64,000 nucleotides of DNA, from positions 372,001-436,000 of the forward strand of contig NZ_SZUU01000003.1 in NCBI RefSeq assembly GCF_019583405.1. The letters are read 5' to 3'. The translations under genes and the position numbers were made by a program. The stretch comes from Bacteroides fragilis. Lineage in GTDB: Bacteria > Bacteroidota > Bacteroidia > Bacteroidales > Bacteroidaceae. A model generated the notes under the pieces. That model had not been told where the DNA came from. It searched no databases and saw only the letters and a program-made list of their open reading frames with translations. Shown in pieces: positions 53,959-63,446 of the stretch; position 1 is the stretch's first letter, and each line of letters opens with the position of its first letter.

Positions 53959-54459
53959 ATGAAATCTTTGAAATTTAGTTTGTTGACAGCCGTGTTGCTG
54001 TCGGTTGTGTTTGCTTTCAGTTCGTGTGGCGATGATGACGATACGGGATATCTTCCGCCGAGCCAGGCCATTCAGGATGCACTGAAGAAGCTTTATCCCA
54101 ATGCCACTGCCATTAAATGGGAGCAAAAGGGCGTTTATTACGTAGCCGACTGCCAGGCCGACGGCAGAGAGAAGGAAGTTTGGTTCGATGCCAATGCCAA
54201 CTGGCTGATGACGGAAACAGAGTTGAACAGTATCAATAACCTGCCGCCGGCAGTGTTGACGGCTTTTATGGAGTCGAGTTACAGCAATTGGGTAGTGGAT
54301 GATGTGGCGATATTGGAATATCCGAATGAACCCTTTACGGAATTTGTGGTGACTGTGGAACAGGGTAAAAAGGTAGACTTGTATTTTTCGGAAGGCGGTG
54401 GTTTGCTGCACGAAAAAGATGTTACCAACGGTGACGACACACATTGGCCCAGGGTTTAA
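53959..54459 (+). CDS. PepSY-like lipoprotein
   Basis: A 166-residue lipoprotein from ATG 53959 with a lipobox ending FSSC at about residue 20 (followed by GDDDDTG). The mature domain has two PepSY-like units (AIQDALKKLYPNATAIKWEQ, KEVWFDANANWLMTETEL and LPPAVLTAFMESSYSNWVVDDVAILEYP). It is clearly related in layout to the preceding gene, and the two are probably cotranscribed. Function unknown. Confidence 0.75.
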   Translation: MKSLKFSLLTAVLLSVVFAFSSCGDDDDTGYLPPSQAIQDALKKLYPNATAIKWEQKGVYYVADCQADGREKEVWFDANANWLMTETELNSINNLPPAVLTAFMESSYSNWVVDDVAILEYPNEPFTEFVVTVEQGKKVDLYFSEGGGLLHEKDVTNGDDTHWPRV

Positions 54460-54498
54460 AGGTTGAATGTGCCGACCGAGGCACGTGAATAGTAAAAA

Positions 54499-54541
54499 CA
54501 AGAGGATGTGCAATCTGTGGTGAGTTTTGCACATCCTCTTG
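54499..54541. terminator. Bidirectional terminator between the PepSY lipoprotein and serine dehydratase genes
   Basis: CAAGAGGATGTGCAA (54499-54513) and TTGCACATCCTCTTG (54527-54541) are perfect 15-bp arms with a 13-base loop, between converging genes. Confidence 0.85.
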
Positions 54542-54562
54542 CGCTTTATGGAGAATTGCTTT

Positions 54563-55771
54563 TTACATCGGCTTATAATCCTTTGCCAGTCCACCCTCAC
54601 TTGTTTCTTTATAGAGTGAGGGGAGGTCGTGGCCGGTTTGTTTCATCACTTGTATTACCTTGTCGAAAGAGACACGGTGCATTCCGTCGGTAAATGAAGA
54701 GTATAGATTGGCATCCAATGCGCGGGCGGCCGCGTAAGCATTACGCTCGATACAGGGAATCTGTACCAATCCGCATACCGGATCACAAGTCATCCCCAGG
54801 TGATGTTCCAGTCCCATTTCGGCAGCATATTCAATTTGGGCCGGACTTCCTCCGAATAACTGGTTGGCGGCAGCCGATGCCATGGCGCATGCCACACCTA
54901 CTTCTCCCTGGCAACCGACTTCTGCTCCGGAGATGGAAGCATTTTGCTTGACGATGTTACCTATCAATCCGGCTGTTGCCAATGCACGGAGGATACGCAT
55001 CTCACTGAACTCACGGCTTTTGGCAAGATGATAAAGAACGGCAGGCATCACTCCGCACGATCCGCATGTGGGTGCCGTTACGATTTTGCCTCCCGAGGCA
55101 TTCTCTTCACTTACGGCAAGCGCATAGGCAAATACCAATCCGCGCGACTGCAAAGAAGCCTTGTACCCGGTAGCGCGGATATAATATGTGGAAGCTTTAC
55201 GTCTCAGGTTCAACGGGCCGGGCAGCACTCCTTCTTGTTCGAGACCACGCTGGACAGACTCCTTCATCGTATTCCATACTTCTTTCAGATAGTCCCATAT
55301 ATCAGGATCTTCGCATTCTTTCACGTATTCCCAGTAACTCTTTCCGGTATGTTCGCACCAATCCAGAATTTCGGTCATGCTGTTCATGGAGTATACTTCC
55401 GGGCTTTCAATAGACGGTTGTTTGTTGTCTTCGGCCAATGCACCTCCTCCTACACTGTAGACAGTCCAGTTTTCCAGTTCATTGCCGCCGGCATCAAGTG
55501 CCACGAAGTTCATTCCGTTCGGATGGAAAGGAAGAAAGATTTTGGGTTGCCATATAATATCTACCGGTGCGGTCGGTTTCAGTGTGTCAATGATGGCTAC
55601 ATCCGTCATGTGTCCTTTTCCTGTCGCCGCCAGGCTTCCGTAGAGGGTCACTTTGAACGATGCTGCTTCAGGATGTCGTGTGAGGAACATTTCTGCTGCC
55701 TTGCGAGGTCCCATGGTGTGACTGCTCGAAGGTCCGGTTCCAATGCGATAGAGTTCTTTTATTGATTTCAT
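54563..55771 (-). CDS. sdaA: L-serine ammonia-lyase (single-chain, iron-sulfur type)
   Basis: A 402-residue L-serine dehydratase that converts serine to pyruvate and ammonia. The N-terminal beta domain starts SIKELYRIGTGPSSSHTMGPRKAAEMF and the alpha domain holds the cysteines for the 4Fe-4S cluster in APTCGSCGVMPAVL and PVCGLVQIPCIERN. The two domains are fused in one chain. It is flanked by a terminator and stands alone. Confidence 0.95.
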   Translation of the reverse strand: MKSIKELYRIGTGPSSSHTMGPRKAAEMFLTRHPEAASFKVTLYGSLAATGKGHMTDVAIIDTLKPTAPVDIIWQPKIFLPFHPNGMNFVALDAGGNELENWTVYSVGGGALAEDNKQPSIESPEVYSMNSMTEILDWCEHTGKSYWEYVKECEDPDIWDYLKEVWNTMKESVQRGLEQEGVLPGPLNLRRKASTYYIRATGYKASLQSRGLVFAYALAVSEENASGGKIVTAPTCGSCGVMPAVLYHLAKSREFSEMRILRALATAGLIGNIVKQNASISGAEVGCQGEVGVACAMASAAANQLFGGSPAQIEYAAEMGLEHHLGMTCDPVCGLVQIPCIERNAYAAARALDANLYSSFTDGMHRVSFDKVIQVMKQTGHDLPSLYKETSEGGLAKDYKPM

Positions 55772-55827
55772 ATTAGCTAATTAGGTTGTTGCGCAAAGGT
55801 AATTGTTTTTTCAACATTTTTGGTAAC

Positions 55828-56889
55828 TTAATACCATTTCTTCTTTCGGAAAAACCAGTATACGGCTCCGCCCACCAGGAGCATCAATATCCAGGCATAT
55901 ACATATCCATATCGCCAGTCTAATTCGGGCATAATCTTGAAGTTCATTCCCCACACTCCGACAAGAAAAGTCAACGGAATAAAGATGGTGGAAACAATGG
56001 TGAGGCGCTTCATGATATCATTCATCCGCAAGTCATTGTTGGATATGTAAAGATCAACCAGGGACGATAGGGTTTCCCGGCATATTTCGATGGTTTGCAA
56101 TACGAATTGCAGATGGTCGTTGACATCATTGAAGAAAGCACGGTTCACTTTGTGCATCAGGGAGTTTTCCGCCCTCAGGAGTTTCACGTATTGTTCCTTT
56201 AATGGAAGAATGGCTTTCTTCATCAGCATGTACTGCCGGCGGAGTGCCTGTATCTGGATGCCGATATCGTTACCGTCACTGATGGTGAGCAACTCTTCTT
56301 CCAGGTCTTCCAGGGAGTCGTCGATGGTAGATACGGTGGCGATGTAATTCCCCATTATGCTGTTTAGTAAGACACTGAGCAGGTAGTCGCTTTGTCTGCC
56401 CCGTATTTTTAGTACATCATTGTGAAGGGCAGAGGTGACATCGTCAAAGAAATCGGTTTCGTTTTCCAGGAAGGTGAGTACAAAGTTGCTTCCTTGGATG
56501 ATGCATACTTGTTGCTGTTCCAGTTCATCCAGTTCATCTTCCGGGCTTTTCTCTTCTTTGTTGTTGAAGCGGAATAGCTTCATGATAAGCACTGTGTACT
56601 TGTCATGCTCCTCTATTTTAGTGGGATGCTCGGCATTCAGAATATCCTGAAGGATAAGAAAGTCTATTTCAAAGTGACTGCATATTTCCCGAATGACTTC
56701 AGTGTTCTGAAGTCCGTGCACCTGTAGCCAGTTGATCTGCTCGCGGTTGAGAGAATTGGCGACAGTCTGGAAATTGGCATCTGAAACCTCCTGCATCACA
56801 AGAGCGTTGTAAGTACACAAATGCAGGTGGGTGGGAGTCTGGCTCTCACCGTTATAAACTAATCTTTCACTTAACAGGTTATTCTTCAT
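55828..56889 (-). CDS. corA: CorA-family magnesium/cobalt transporter
   Basis: A 353-residue membrane protein. A long cytoplasmic domain with coiled helices is followed by two C-terminal transmembrane segments; the first ends with the GMN signature (LTFLVGVWGMNF), the second is YVYAWILMLLVGGAVYWFF. The GMN motif selects hydrated magnesium. It starts 12 bases after mutS2 ends on the same strand, so the two may be cotranscribed. Confidence 0.95.
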   Translation of the reverse strand: MKNNLLSERLVYNGESQTPTHLHLCTYNALVMQEVSDANFQTVANSLNREQINWLQVHGLQNTEVIREICSHFEIDFLILQDILNAEHPTKIEEHDKYTVLIMKLFRFNNKEEKSPEDELDELEQQQVCIIQGSNFVLTFLENETDFFDDVTSALHNDVLKIRGRQSDYLLSVLLNSIMGNYIATVSTIDDSLEDLEEELLTISDGNDIGIQIQALRRQYMLMKKAILPLKEQYVKLLRAENSLMHKVNRAFFNDVNDHLQFVLQTIEICRETLSSLVDLYISNNDLRMNDIMKRLTIVSTIFIPLTFLVGVWGMNFKIMPELDWRYGYVYAWILMLLVGGAVYWFFRKKKWY

Positions 56890-56901
56890 ATTTTTCTTTT
56901 T

Positions 56902-59403
56902 TTATGCCAAATCGACTACCGTGATACCTGCACCCCCAAATTGGATATGTTCGTCGGCAAAATGGCGGACTCCCGGTATGGTTTGCAAATATTGGCGGAT
57001 AAGGGTACGCAGGATGCCCGTACCGGTCCCATGCAGGATGCGTACCCGGCTCATACCGACCAGGATAGCGTCGTCTACAAAGTAGGTTACAGCTTGTAGA
57101 GCTTCGTCTCCTCGCATTCCCCGTACATCGATGTCTTGCTTGAAGTTCAGCTTTTTTTCGTACATGCTGTCCTGAGTCTGGTGGCTGACAAAAGAACTTT
57201 TGGCAGACTCTTGTTTTTGGGGGACTGCGTTGCTGCGTTCCAGCCGCTCCGTCTTTACAGTTGTCTTGATGCTGCCGAAGGCTACCACGGCATTCTTCCC
57301 GTTGATTTCAAGTACTTCTCCGACCGAACTTTGTCCTTTGATACGTACCGGACACCCTTCGGTGATGGGAGTCGCTTTGGGAGTTTGCTGAACTGCCGGC
57401 TGTTCTTTGGTGCCGTTTTGCTTTTTCTCCTTCTTGCGGTTTTGCTTCTCTTTCAGCTTCTCCATCTTTCGGGCTATCTTATCTTCCTGTTCCTTGGAAG
57501 TCAGGTTGTCTATCGATTCACGGAAGTCCGCCAGTTCCTGGCGTACCAGACGTGTTTTTTCTTTTTCAGCCTGTGCCTCTTTTATGGTACGGATGGTATT
57601 CTCGATACGTGCATTTGATTCTTGCAACAACCGCTCCGCCTCCTCTTTTGCCTGACGGATGATCTCTTTTCTCGACTTTTGTAATTCTTCCATCTCAGCC
57701 TGATAGCGGGCAATGGTTTCTTCCATATGCTTTTCGCGCTGGCGGATAGTCTGACGCTTTCCTTCCCAATAACGTTTGTCACGTACGATATCCTGCAAAT
57801 ACTTGTCGGCATTGATGTATTCACTTCCCACAATCTCAGAAGCATCTGCGATCACATCCTCCGGTAATCCGATTTTACGAGCGATTTCTACAGCGAATGA
57901 ACTGCCCGGATTACCGATCTGAAGTTGGAAAAGTGCCTGCATCAGATGACGGTCATATAGCATGGCACCGTTTACTACACCTTCGTGATCTTCTGCAAAA
58001 TGTTTTAGATTCTGGTAGTGTGTAGTTATAACACCGAAAGTACCCTTTATGTTGAATCGTTTCAGTACAGCTTCGGCAATAGCTCCGCCGATCTGGGGTT
58101 CTGTACCTCCACCGAACTCGTCAATCAAAATCAGACTTCGTTCGTTGCAGTTCTTCATCATGATTTTCATATTGGTCAAGTGTGAAGAATAGGTACTTAA
58201 ATCGTCTTCAATGGATTGTTCATCACCGATGTCGATGAAGATACTGCCAAACAACCCTACATGACTTCGTTCGTGCATGGGTATGAGCATGCCGCATTGC
58301 AGCATATATTGTAGTAACCCGACTGTTTTCAGGCATACGGATTTACCTCCGGCGTTGGGGCCGGATATAATAAGGATACGCTGTTTGAGATTCAGTTCTA
58401 TGTCCAAAGGCACTACTTTCTTTCCATGTTTGGCAAGCGAAAGTTGTAATAGTGGGTGGACGGCCATTGTCCAGTCCAATAATTGTTCGTTCTCCAGACT
58501 GGGTTTGATACTGTTTGTCTGAATGGCGAAGTGGCTTTTGGCACGAATGAAGTCTATCTCGGCAAGAAATTCATACGATTGCAGTATTTCCGGGATAGAA
58601 GGACGCAGGGTGTTAGAGAAATCAGTCAGGATACGGATAATCTCCCGGCATTCATCCCCTTCCAGTTCACGGATACGGTTGTTGGCTTCCACTACTTCCG
58701 CTGGTTCGATAAATACAGTTTTTCCGCTGGCCGATTCATCGTGGACGATTCCTTTGATTTTACGTTTTAATCCCGGAGCCACTGGAATAACCAATCGACC
58801 GTCGCGCATGGTTGGTGCCACGTCTTTGTCCACATAGCCTTCGGATTGTGCGTTTCGGAGTATGCTGTTAAGCGAACGTGAGATACTTCCCATCGTGTTA
58901 GCCAGTTCCCGTCGGATGCGTGACAGTTCGGTCGAAGCATTATCCTTGATTTTGCCATATTTATTTAAAATGCCATCAATCTTGGTGATAAGTTGTGGAA
59001 AGACAGTTATGTCACCGGCCAGTTTTTTCAGGCTGGGGTAGGGACAATCCGATTCTTCTTCATCATCATTGCGCTGCAGGAAACGGACGATGTCCCGGAT
59101 GGTCTCCAACGAACGTCGTAGATCAAATAATTCTTGTTCGTCCATGTACATTCCTTCTATCCGGATTCGTTTCAGAGAGGGGCGGACATCGAAAAAAAAT
59201 TGGTCGGGAAAGTTATCTTCCTCTTGTATGATGCGAACAAATTCTGCAACCTGATTCAGCAGTTTATCAACTTCCTCAAAGTGATCGGAAAAATTCATTT
59301 CGTTCACTCTCTCTTCTCCTAATGTGCTGAGACATTTGTCTTTTAATAATTGTCTGATTTGGTCGAATCCTATTTTCTGCTCAAAATTCTGGGGATATAT
59401 CAT
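56902..59403 (-). CDS. mutS2: MutS2 endonuclease
   Basis: An 833-residue MutS-like ATPase without the mismatch-recognition domain. Walker A is ISGPNAGGKSVCLKT, Walker B is SLILIDEFGGGTEP, and a long coiled region lies between about 510 and 650. The C-terminal Smr nuclease domain shows DVRGMRGDEALQ and LHGTGTGILRTLIRQYL. MutS2 acts in suppression of recombination or in rescue of collided ribosomes, depending on the organism. Confidence 0.96.
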   Translation of the reverse strand: MIYPQNFEQKIGFDQIRQLLKDKCLSTLGEERVNEMNFSDHFEEVDKLLNQVAEFVRIIQEEDNFPDQFFFDVRPSLKRIRIEGMYMDEQELFDLRRSLETIRDIVRFLQRNDDEEESDCPYPSLKKLAGDITVFPQLITKIDGILNKYGKIKDNASTELSRIRRELANTMGSISRSLNSILRNAQSEGYVDKDVAPTMRDGRLVIPVAPGLKRKIKGIVHDESASGKTVFIEPAEVVEANNRIRELEGDECREIIRILTDFSNTLRPSIPEILQSYEFLAEIDFIRAKSHFAIQTNSIKPSLENEQLLDWTMAVHPLLQLSLAKHGKKVVPLDIELNLKQRILIISGPNAGGKSVCLKTVGLLQYMLQCGMLIPMHERSHVGLFGSIFIDIGDEQSIEDDLSTYSSHLTNMKIMMKNCNERSLILIDEFGGGTEPQIGGAIAEAVLKRFNIKGTFGVITTHYQNLKHFAEDHEGVVNGAMLYDRHLMQALFQLQIGNPGSSFAVEIARKIGLPEDVIADASEIVGSEYINADKYLQDIVRDKRYWEGKRQTIRQREKHMEETIARYQAEMEELQKSRKEIIRQAKEEAERLLQESNARIENTIRTIKEAQAEKEKTRLVRQELADFRESIDNLTSKEQEDKIARKMEKLKEKQNRKKEKKQNGTKEQPAVQQTPKATPITEGCPVRIKGQSSVGEVLEINGKNAVVAFGSIKTTVKTERLERSNAVPQKQESAKSSFVSHQTQDSMYEKKLNFKQDIDVRGMRGDEALQAVTYFVDDAILVGMSRVRILHGTGTGILRTLIRQYLQTIPGVRHFADEHIQFGGAGITVVDLA

Positions 59404-59487
59404 GGATTATCTAATTTATCTATATAACAGTTTCAATTGAATTGTTCCGCAAAAATACGATTATTCCACGAAAAAAATGGCAAAATG

Positions 59488-59518
59488 TTTGTGGATTTAA
59501 AAATGATTCGTACCTTTG
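59488..59518 (+). promoter_or_regulatory. Promoter of tRNA-Ser
   Basis: TTTG (59488-59491), 19 bp, then TACCTTTG (59511-59518) fits the Bacteroides consensus exactly, 39 bases before the tRNA. Confidence 0.75.
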
Positions 59519-59557
59519 CATCGCTTTAAGAGAAAAGCACTACTTAACCGTAGTTCT

Positions 59558-59642
59558 GGAGAGGTGGCAGAGTGGTCGATTGCGGCGGTCTTGAAAACCG
59601 TTGTACTGCGAGGTACCCGGGGTTCGAATCCCTGTCTCTCCG
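59558..59642 (+). tRNA. tRNA-Ser (anticodon TGA)
   Basis: The acceptor stem GGAGAGG pairs with TCTCTCC, with one G-T pair. The anticodon loop CTTGAAA gives TGA, a long variable arm is present, and the T-loop region is GGTTCGAATCC. Discriminator base G73 is at 59642. CCA is not encoded. Confidence 0.95.
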
Positions 59643-59678
59643 CTGAGCGTCAAAGATAAATGACGGAAAAGTAAAAGT

Positions 59679-59710
59679 AAGTCCCGTAAAATCAAGGTTT
59701 TACGAGACTT
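59679..59710 (+). terminator. Terminator after tRNA-Ser
   Basis: AAGTCCCGTAAAA (59679-59691) pairs with TTTTACGAGACTT (59698-59710) with one mismatch, followed by a run of T. Confidence 0.8.
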
Positions 59711-59864
59711 TTTATATTTATGCTTGGACAAGTGAAAAACATGATTAGCCTGTCATCGCAGCCAAGAACATAACAATAATCAAATAACGTTTGCAGGCTG
59801 TACAGACGGGCAAAAAGACTATACACTAATTTTGTATTATGAAATCAATAGAATTGTTTGTTGC

Positions 59865-60032
59865 ATGTTGTTTGTCATAAGTTGTTTAGGTAAGTCTCAA
59901 CCAAAGCAACAATCTGCCGATTTATATAGGTTGCCCTTATGTAATGAATGTGTGAAAAATGAAATTTATTGTGCTTTGACACTAATGGGATCTGTCGAAG
60001 TTGATGATTTAAATGAAAATACAAATAAATAG
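59865..60032 (+). CDS. Small hypothetical lipoprotein, possibly degraded
   Basis: A 55-residue ORF from ATG 59865 (MLFVISCLGKSQPKQQS) with a lipobox-like VISC, then NECVKNEIYCALTLMGSVEVDD. In another frame just upstream, MKSIELFVACCL reads like the start of the same signal peptide, so a one-base shift may have damaged the gene. Family unknown. Confidence 0.35.
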   Translation: MLFVISCLGKSQPKQQSADLYRLPLCNECVKNEIYCALTLMGSVEVDDLNENTNK

Positions 60033-60174
60033 AGATTTGATTAGGCTAATAGAAGAATACGCAGGAAGTTCGAATACGTATTCTGATGTGACATTCATGA
60101 GAAGAAAACAAGAATATCAACGATTAACGATACGGGATTTACAGGAAGGAGTTATTAATAAGAAAATCTATTGA
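60013..60174 (+). CDS. Small hypothetical protein
   Basis: A 53-residue ORF starting MKIQINRDLIRLIEEYAG and ending QEGVINKKIY. It overlaps the previous ORF by 20 bases. Charged and soluble, with no recognised motif. It could be the shortened partner of the preceding small gene, or spurious. Confidence 0.35.
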   Translation: MKIQINRDLIRLIEEYAGSSNTYSDVTFMRRKQEYQRLTIRDLQEGVINKKIY

Positions 60175-60210
60175 TTTGCCGACACTGCCCTGCCCCAAAA
60201 AAGATATACA

Positions 60211-61269
60211 ATGAAAGTAAAATTATTGTTTTTGGTCTTCGTTTTGTATGCGTGTGGAACTAAAACGGTTTCGGAAGAGAAATCTTATGATCGAATAACC
60301 ATGACGACTTATGAAAACAAGTATGATGAAAATAATCGTTTGTCAGAGGTACAATTGACCAGAACATCTCATCATAGGTATGAAGAAGATTCTGAAACAA
60401 TTGATTTAATTGATGATAAAAGCACGTATTATTATACGTATATCAACAACGAAGAGTTTACAGTAAGAAGAAAGTCAAAGAGGTCGGGAAATATCAAGAT
60501 TATGAGATATGCTCCCCAAAGGGAGGAGGTGTTAACATTAAATGCTCAAGGGGATACCATTGATTATTTATTGCAGAAATATTATGATAAAAGTAAACTC
60601 AAATTAGTGTATGTTAGAAATATAAACAATGACTATGTACTGCATGAAGACAACGACTATGAGGAAAAGAATGAATACGACGGGAATGGTAATCTAACAA
60701 AAAGAGTGCAATACTATTTTGACATAGGGAAAAAAAGAACCACTTACTTCTTTCGGGGACTATCTTATGAGGAAGCTAAAAAAAGGATTCCCCGTACAGA
60801 CGAGGACTATGACATCGTGTGCGATATAGAGAAAATGGCAGGAGACACCCTTATCAGGAAATGTATAAAGAATGGTATTGTCAGTTCTATTAACAAGACG
60901 ATTGTTGACGAAAAAGGGAAAAAGGAATTTATATTCGACGCTGACATGAAGTTCACAGGTAGTTTCACGGAATTTAAGTCGGATAGTTTTGATATTCACG
61001 TTGATCGTATTGTACTGGACGATTGCACGGATATTGATAGCACTTATTATAAGAATGGGAAAGAGGTAAGATGCGTTTATCTTTCGGATACGTCTAAACG
61101 TATTGTACTTTCTAAATATGATAAATGGGGAAATATGGTTGAGAGGGTGGAAAAGACAAAGTATTTTTATTCGCAAGACGGAGAGGAATTGATCAATGAA
61201 ATGCTGCAAGTAGTGAGAGAGAATGAGAAGAAGAAAGAAAGTAGAAAGCGATTGAAAATATCAAAATAA
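60211..61269 (+). CDS. Hypothetical lipoprotein with RHS/YD-like repeats
   Basis: A 352-residue protein with a lipobox (LLFLVFVLYACGTK, Cys at about 15). The mature part contains repeated short hairpin patterns such as ENKYDENNRLSEVQLT, NEYDGNGNLTKRVQYYF and LSKYDKWGNMVERVEKT, which resemble the YD/RHS repeat type of toxin-like and surface proteins. A basic, Lys/Glu-rich tail closes it. Function unknown. Confidence 0.65.
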   Translation: MKVKLLFLVFVLYACGTKTVSEEKSYDRITMTTYENKYDENNRLSEVQLTRTSHHRYEEDSETIDLIDDKSTYYYTYINNEEFTVRRKSKRSGNIKIMRYAPQREEVLTLNAQGDTIDYLLQKYYDKSKLKLVYVRNINNDYVLHEDNDYEEKNEYDGNGNLTKRVQYYFDIGKKRTTYFFRGLSYEEAKKRIPRTDEDYDIVCDIEKMAGDTLIRKCIKNGIVSSINKTIVDEKGKKEFIFDADMKFTGSFTEFKSDSFDIHVDRIVLDDCTDIDSTYYKNGKEVRCVYLSDTSKRIVLSKYDKWGNMVERVEKTKYFYSQDGEELINEMLQVVRENEKKKESRKRLKISK

Positions 61270-61302
61270 AAAGGTTGTGAGAAATAAACATTTAATCGGG
61301 GT

Positions 61303-61428
61303 ATGAAGGGGGGAGACAGATTCTTAGAAAGAATGACCGTTATTGTGACGATGATTTTCACGATATTCATGATTATCAGAATCGGCTACTTGCGGATCGG
61401 TCTCCTGACCCTCGTCATGTGCGCATGA
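61303..61428 (+). CDS. Possible small membrane protein
   Basis: A 41-residue ORF that starts MKGGDRFLERMTVIVTMIFT and ends LLTLVMCA. It has one or two hydrophobic stretches with basic residues between them. It lies in an otherwise empty 341-base gap downstream of the lipoprotein gene. No known family is recognised; it may be a chance ORF. Confidence 0.3.
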   Translation: MKGGDRFLERMTVIVTMIFTIFMIIRIGYLRIGLLTLVMCA

Positions 61429-61610
61429 TCGGACTTTTCTCGTTTGTCCCCCATAGGTATATTGTATCGCTGAATACAGGAAGGTGCTGGAAGGCGACAG
61501 AGATATGCTAATCAGATACCCTCTCTTTCCTTCTAATGACTTTTCATTACGCTTTTAATAAAGATATTGGTAGAAGACAATTGTCTGAGACTAATTGTGA
61601 GTTCTATTCC

Positions 61611-62525
61611 TCAATGTGGCTTAATGATTTTCTGTTCTGTGATTCTCTTCGACTTTTTTTGTTGATCGGCTAATATTACAATGATAACAGACATTAGTAT
61701 CAGTAATAAACCGATTAATGATTGTAATGTGAAATGTTCCGAAAATACCAATACGCCTACAACCACTGCGACCAAAGGTTCCATTGAACCAAGGATGGCT
61801 GTTGTTGTCGAACCGGCATATTTTACCGCTAAAATCAACGTAAGGTCGGAGATGACGGTAGATAGAAATGCCAATGCCAAAATATAAAATCCGGCTTTTG
61901 TGCTGGGGATGGAGGATATACCTGCTGTAAATAGACTGTAGATGAAAAAGATTACGCAACCGCCTAAAAGCACATAGAACGTAAGCACTTCAGCAGGTAA
62001 TTTACCTATATCCAATTGATTCAGAGCAACAATATATATCCCATAGGTTAATATCGTAAGAGCTGCGAGTCCGATACCCATCAATCGGATACTGCCTCCT
62101 CCCGACCAACACATAAGTGCAACACCGATTAGTGAGAGTGAGGCTGCTAAGAATAGAGATTTGGATTTTTGTTCTTTAAAGAATACTACCATTAAGAAGC
62201 TGACACAAATTGGATAGAGAAAGTGAATGGTTGTAGCCACTCCACTAGTTATATAATGGTAGGAATAAATAAGAAATAGCGCTGTAAGAGCATACAAGGC
62301 ACCTAAACCGATGATAGAGATCAGATGTTTCATATTTATTTTTAAAGTACTTTTGTGCAAAAGACATACTGCTCCCATCATAAGGGTAGAAAATAGAAAT
62401 CGATAAAAAAGAATGTTGGATTCATTCATTTCCATATTTCCCATTAATGGAATTGTAAATAATGGAATGAGCCCAAATGTACCTGATGAAATCATTGCAT
62501 AAATAATACCTTTTAAACTTTTCAT
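61611..62525 (-). CDS. EamA/DMT-family transporter
   Basis: A 304-residue inner-membrane protein with ten predicted membrane helices in two EamA repeats (ISSGTFGLIPLFTIPL at the start, GSMEPLVAVVVGVLVFSEHF in the second). DMT transporters export metabolites or amino acids; no substrate can be read. It follows the Crp-like regulator by 69 bases on the same strand and may be controlled by it. Confidence 0.9.
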   Translation of the reverse strand: MKSLKGIIYAMISSGTFGLIPLFTIPLMGNMEMNESNILFYRFLFSTLMMGAVCLLHKSTLKINMKHLISIIGLGALYALTALFLIYSYHYITSGVATTIHFLYPICVSFLMVVFFKEQKSKSLFLAASLSLIGVALMCWSGGGSIRLMGIGLAALTILTYGIYIVALNQLDIGKLPAEVLTFYVLLGGCVIFFIYSLFTAGISSIPSTKAGFYILALAFLSTVISDLTLILAVKYAGSTTTAILGSMEPLVAVVVGVLVFSEHFTLQSLIGLLLILMSVIIVILADQQKKSKRITEQKIIKPH

Positions 62526-62594
62526 ATCATACAGAATTAAAATTTGAGCGCAAAGGTAGGTTACAGGGAAGAATGAAAAGTTACCAAAAGATAA

Positions 62595-63164
62595 TTAATG
62601 CATATCGGCCCTGATTCTACTTAAGGATTGTGGAGTTATGTCCAGCCATGCGGAGAGGTCTCTCATTGATAATCTTTGTATCAGTTTGGGCATTTCTTTA
62701 AGTAGATATTGATATTGTTCTTTTTTGCTCATCCAGTGGATAGATGAAAAATAGAAAGAAGATGAAGTAAGCCATTCCTGAAGAATCATTCTTCCCCAAT
62801 TGGATAAATTAAGAGAGTCTTTGAATGAGGTGGCTAAGTCTTTACGGGAGATTCTCCATAAAATACAAGTATCTACTGCCTCTAAAGTATATAGTGATTG
62901 TCTGCTCTCTGTCAGGTTGGGTGAACTGAGTGGGGCATCATTTTCTAATGCAAAAAATATGATAAATTCTCTGCCCTCTCTTAGAATCGTACTTTTTACA
63001 ATCCCTTTCTCAACAAAATAGATATAGTGATCTGTTTGCCCTTCTTGAAGGATAATCTCTCTCTTGGGCACAGAAAATTTTGTGAACTTTTCAAGCAATA
63101 TTTCTATATCTTTTTCAAAAAGTCCATATTTATCTCTTAATATTTTTTTAATCCCGTTCTCCAT
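62595..63164 (-). CDS. Crp/Fnr-family transcription regulator
   Basis: A 189-residue regulator with a cyclic-nucleotide-binding-like domain (ILQEGQTDHYIYFVEKGIVKSTILREGREFIIFF, in segments) and a C-terminal winged HTH (MRDLSAWLDITPQSLSRIR). Typical of the Bacteroidetes group that lacks the cAMP-binding residues. It is divergent from the alcohol dehydrogenase gene and upstream of the DMT transporter, so either may be its target. Confidence 0.88.
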   Translation of the reverse strand: MENGIKKILRDKYGLFEKDIEILLEKFTKFSVPKREIILQEGQTDHYIYFVEKGIVKSTILREGREFIIFFALENDAPLSSPNLTESRQSLYTLEAVDTCILWRISRKDLATSFKDSLNLSNWGRMILQEWLTSSSFYFSSIHWMSKKEQYQYLLKEMPKLIQRLSMRDLSAWLDITPQSLSRIRADMH

Positions 63165-63433
63165 ACTTTAAAGAAAACAAAAAGACACGATGCAATGTTG
63201 GCGTAATTCTGATAAAAATGTACGGCATACCACTTGTAAAAGTATACTTAATTATAGAAAGAAACGGGGAAACAGGCCGATATTGAAGTGGCAATGCTCC
63301 AGGGAAGGGTACACAGAAAACATACTCTATCCGGTGAAGTGATGCTATCCATGAGTCAGAAACAGATATTAAAGTATATGTTTTACCGATGAAATCACTA
63401 TTTTTGCTGCATATATGGATATATTGATTAATC

Positions 63434-63439
63434 AGGAGG
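63434..63439 (+). promoter_or_regulatory. Shine-Dalgarno sequence of the alcohol dehydrogenase gene
   Basis: AGGAGG lies 7 bases before ATG 63447. Perfect Shine-Dalgarno sites are rare in Bacteroides, so this fixes the start and hints at a foreign origin. TATTTTTG at 63399-63406 could be the -7 box. Confidence 0.6.
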
Positions 63440-63446
63440 AGATATA

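Noticed and set aside
59540..59731. Minus-strand ORF over the tRNA-Ser gene
   Set aside because: It is the reverse reading of the tRNA and its terminator. Phrases such as [14 protein letters not shown] are a known artefact of antisense tRNA translation.
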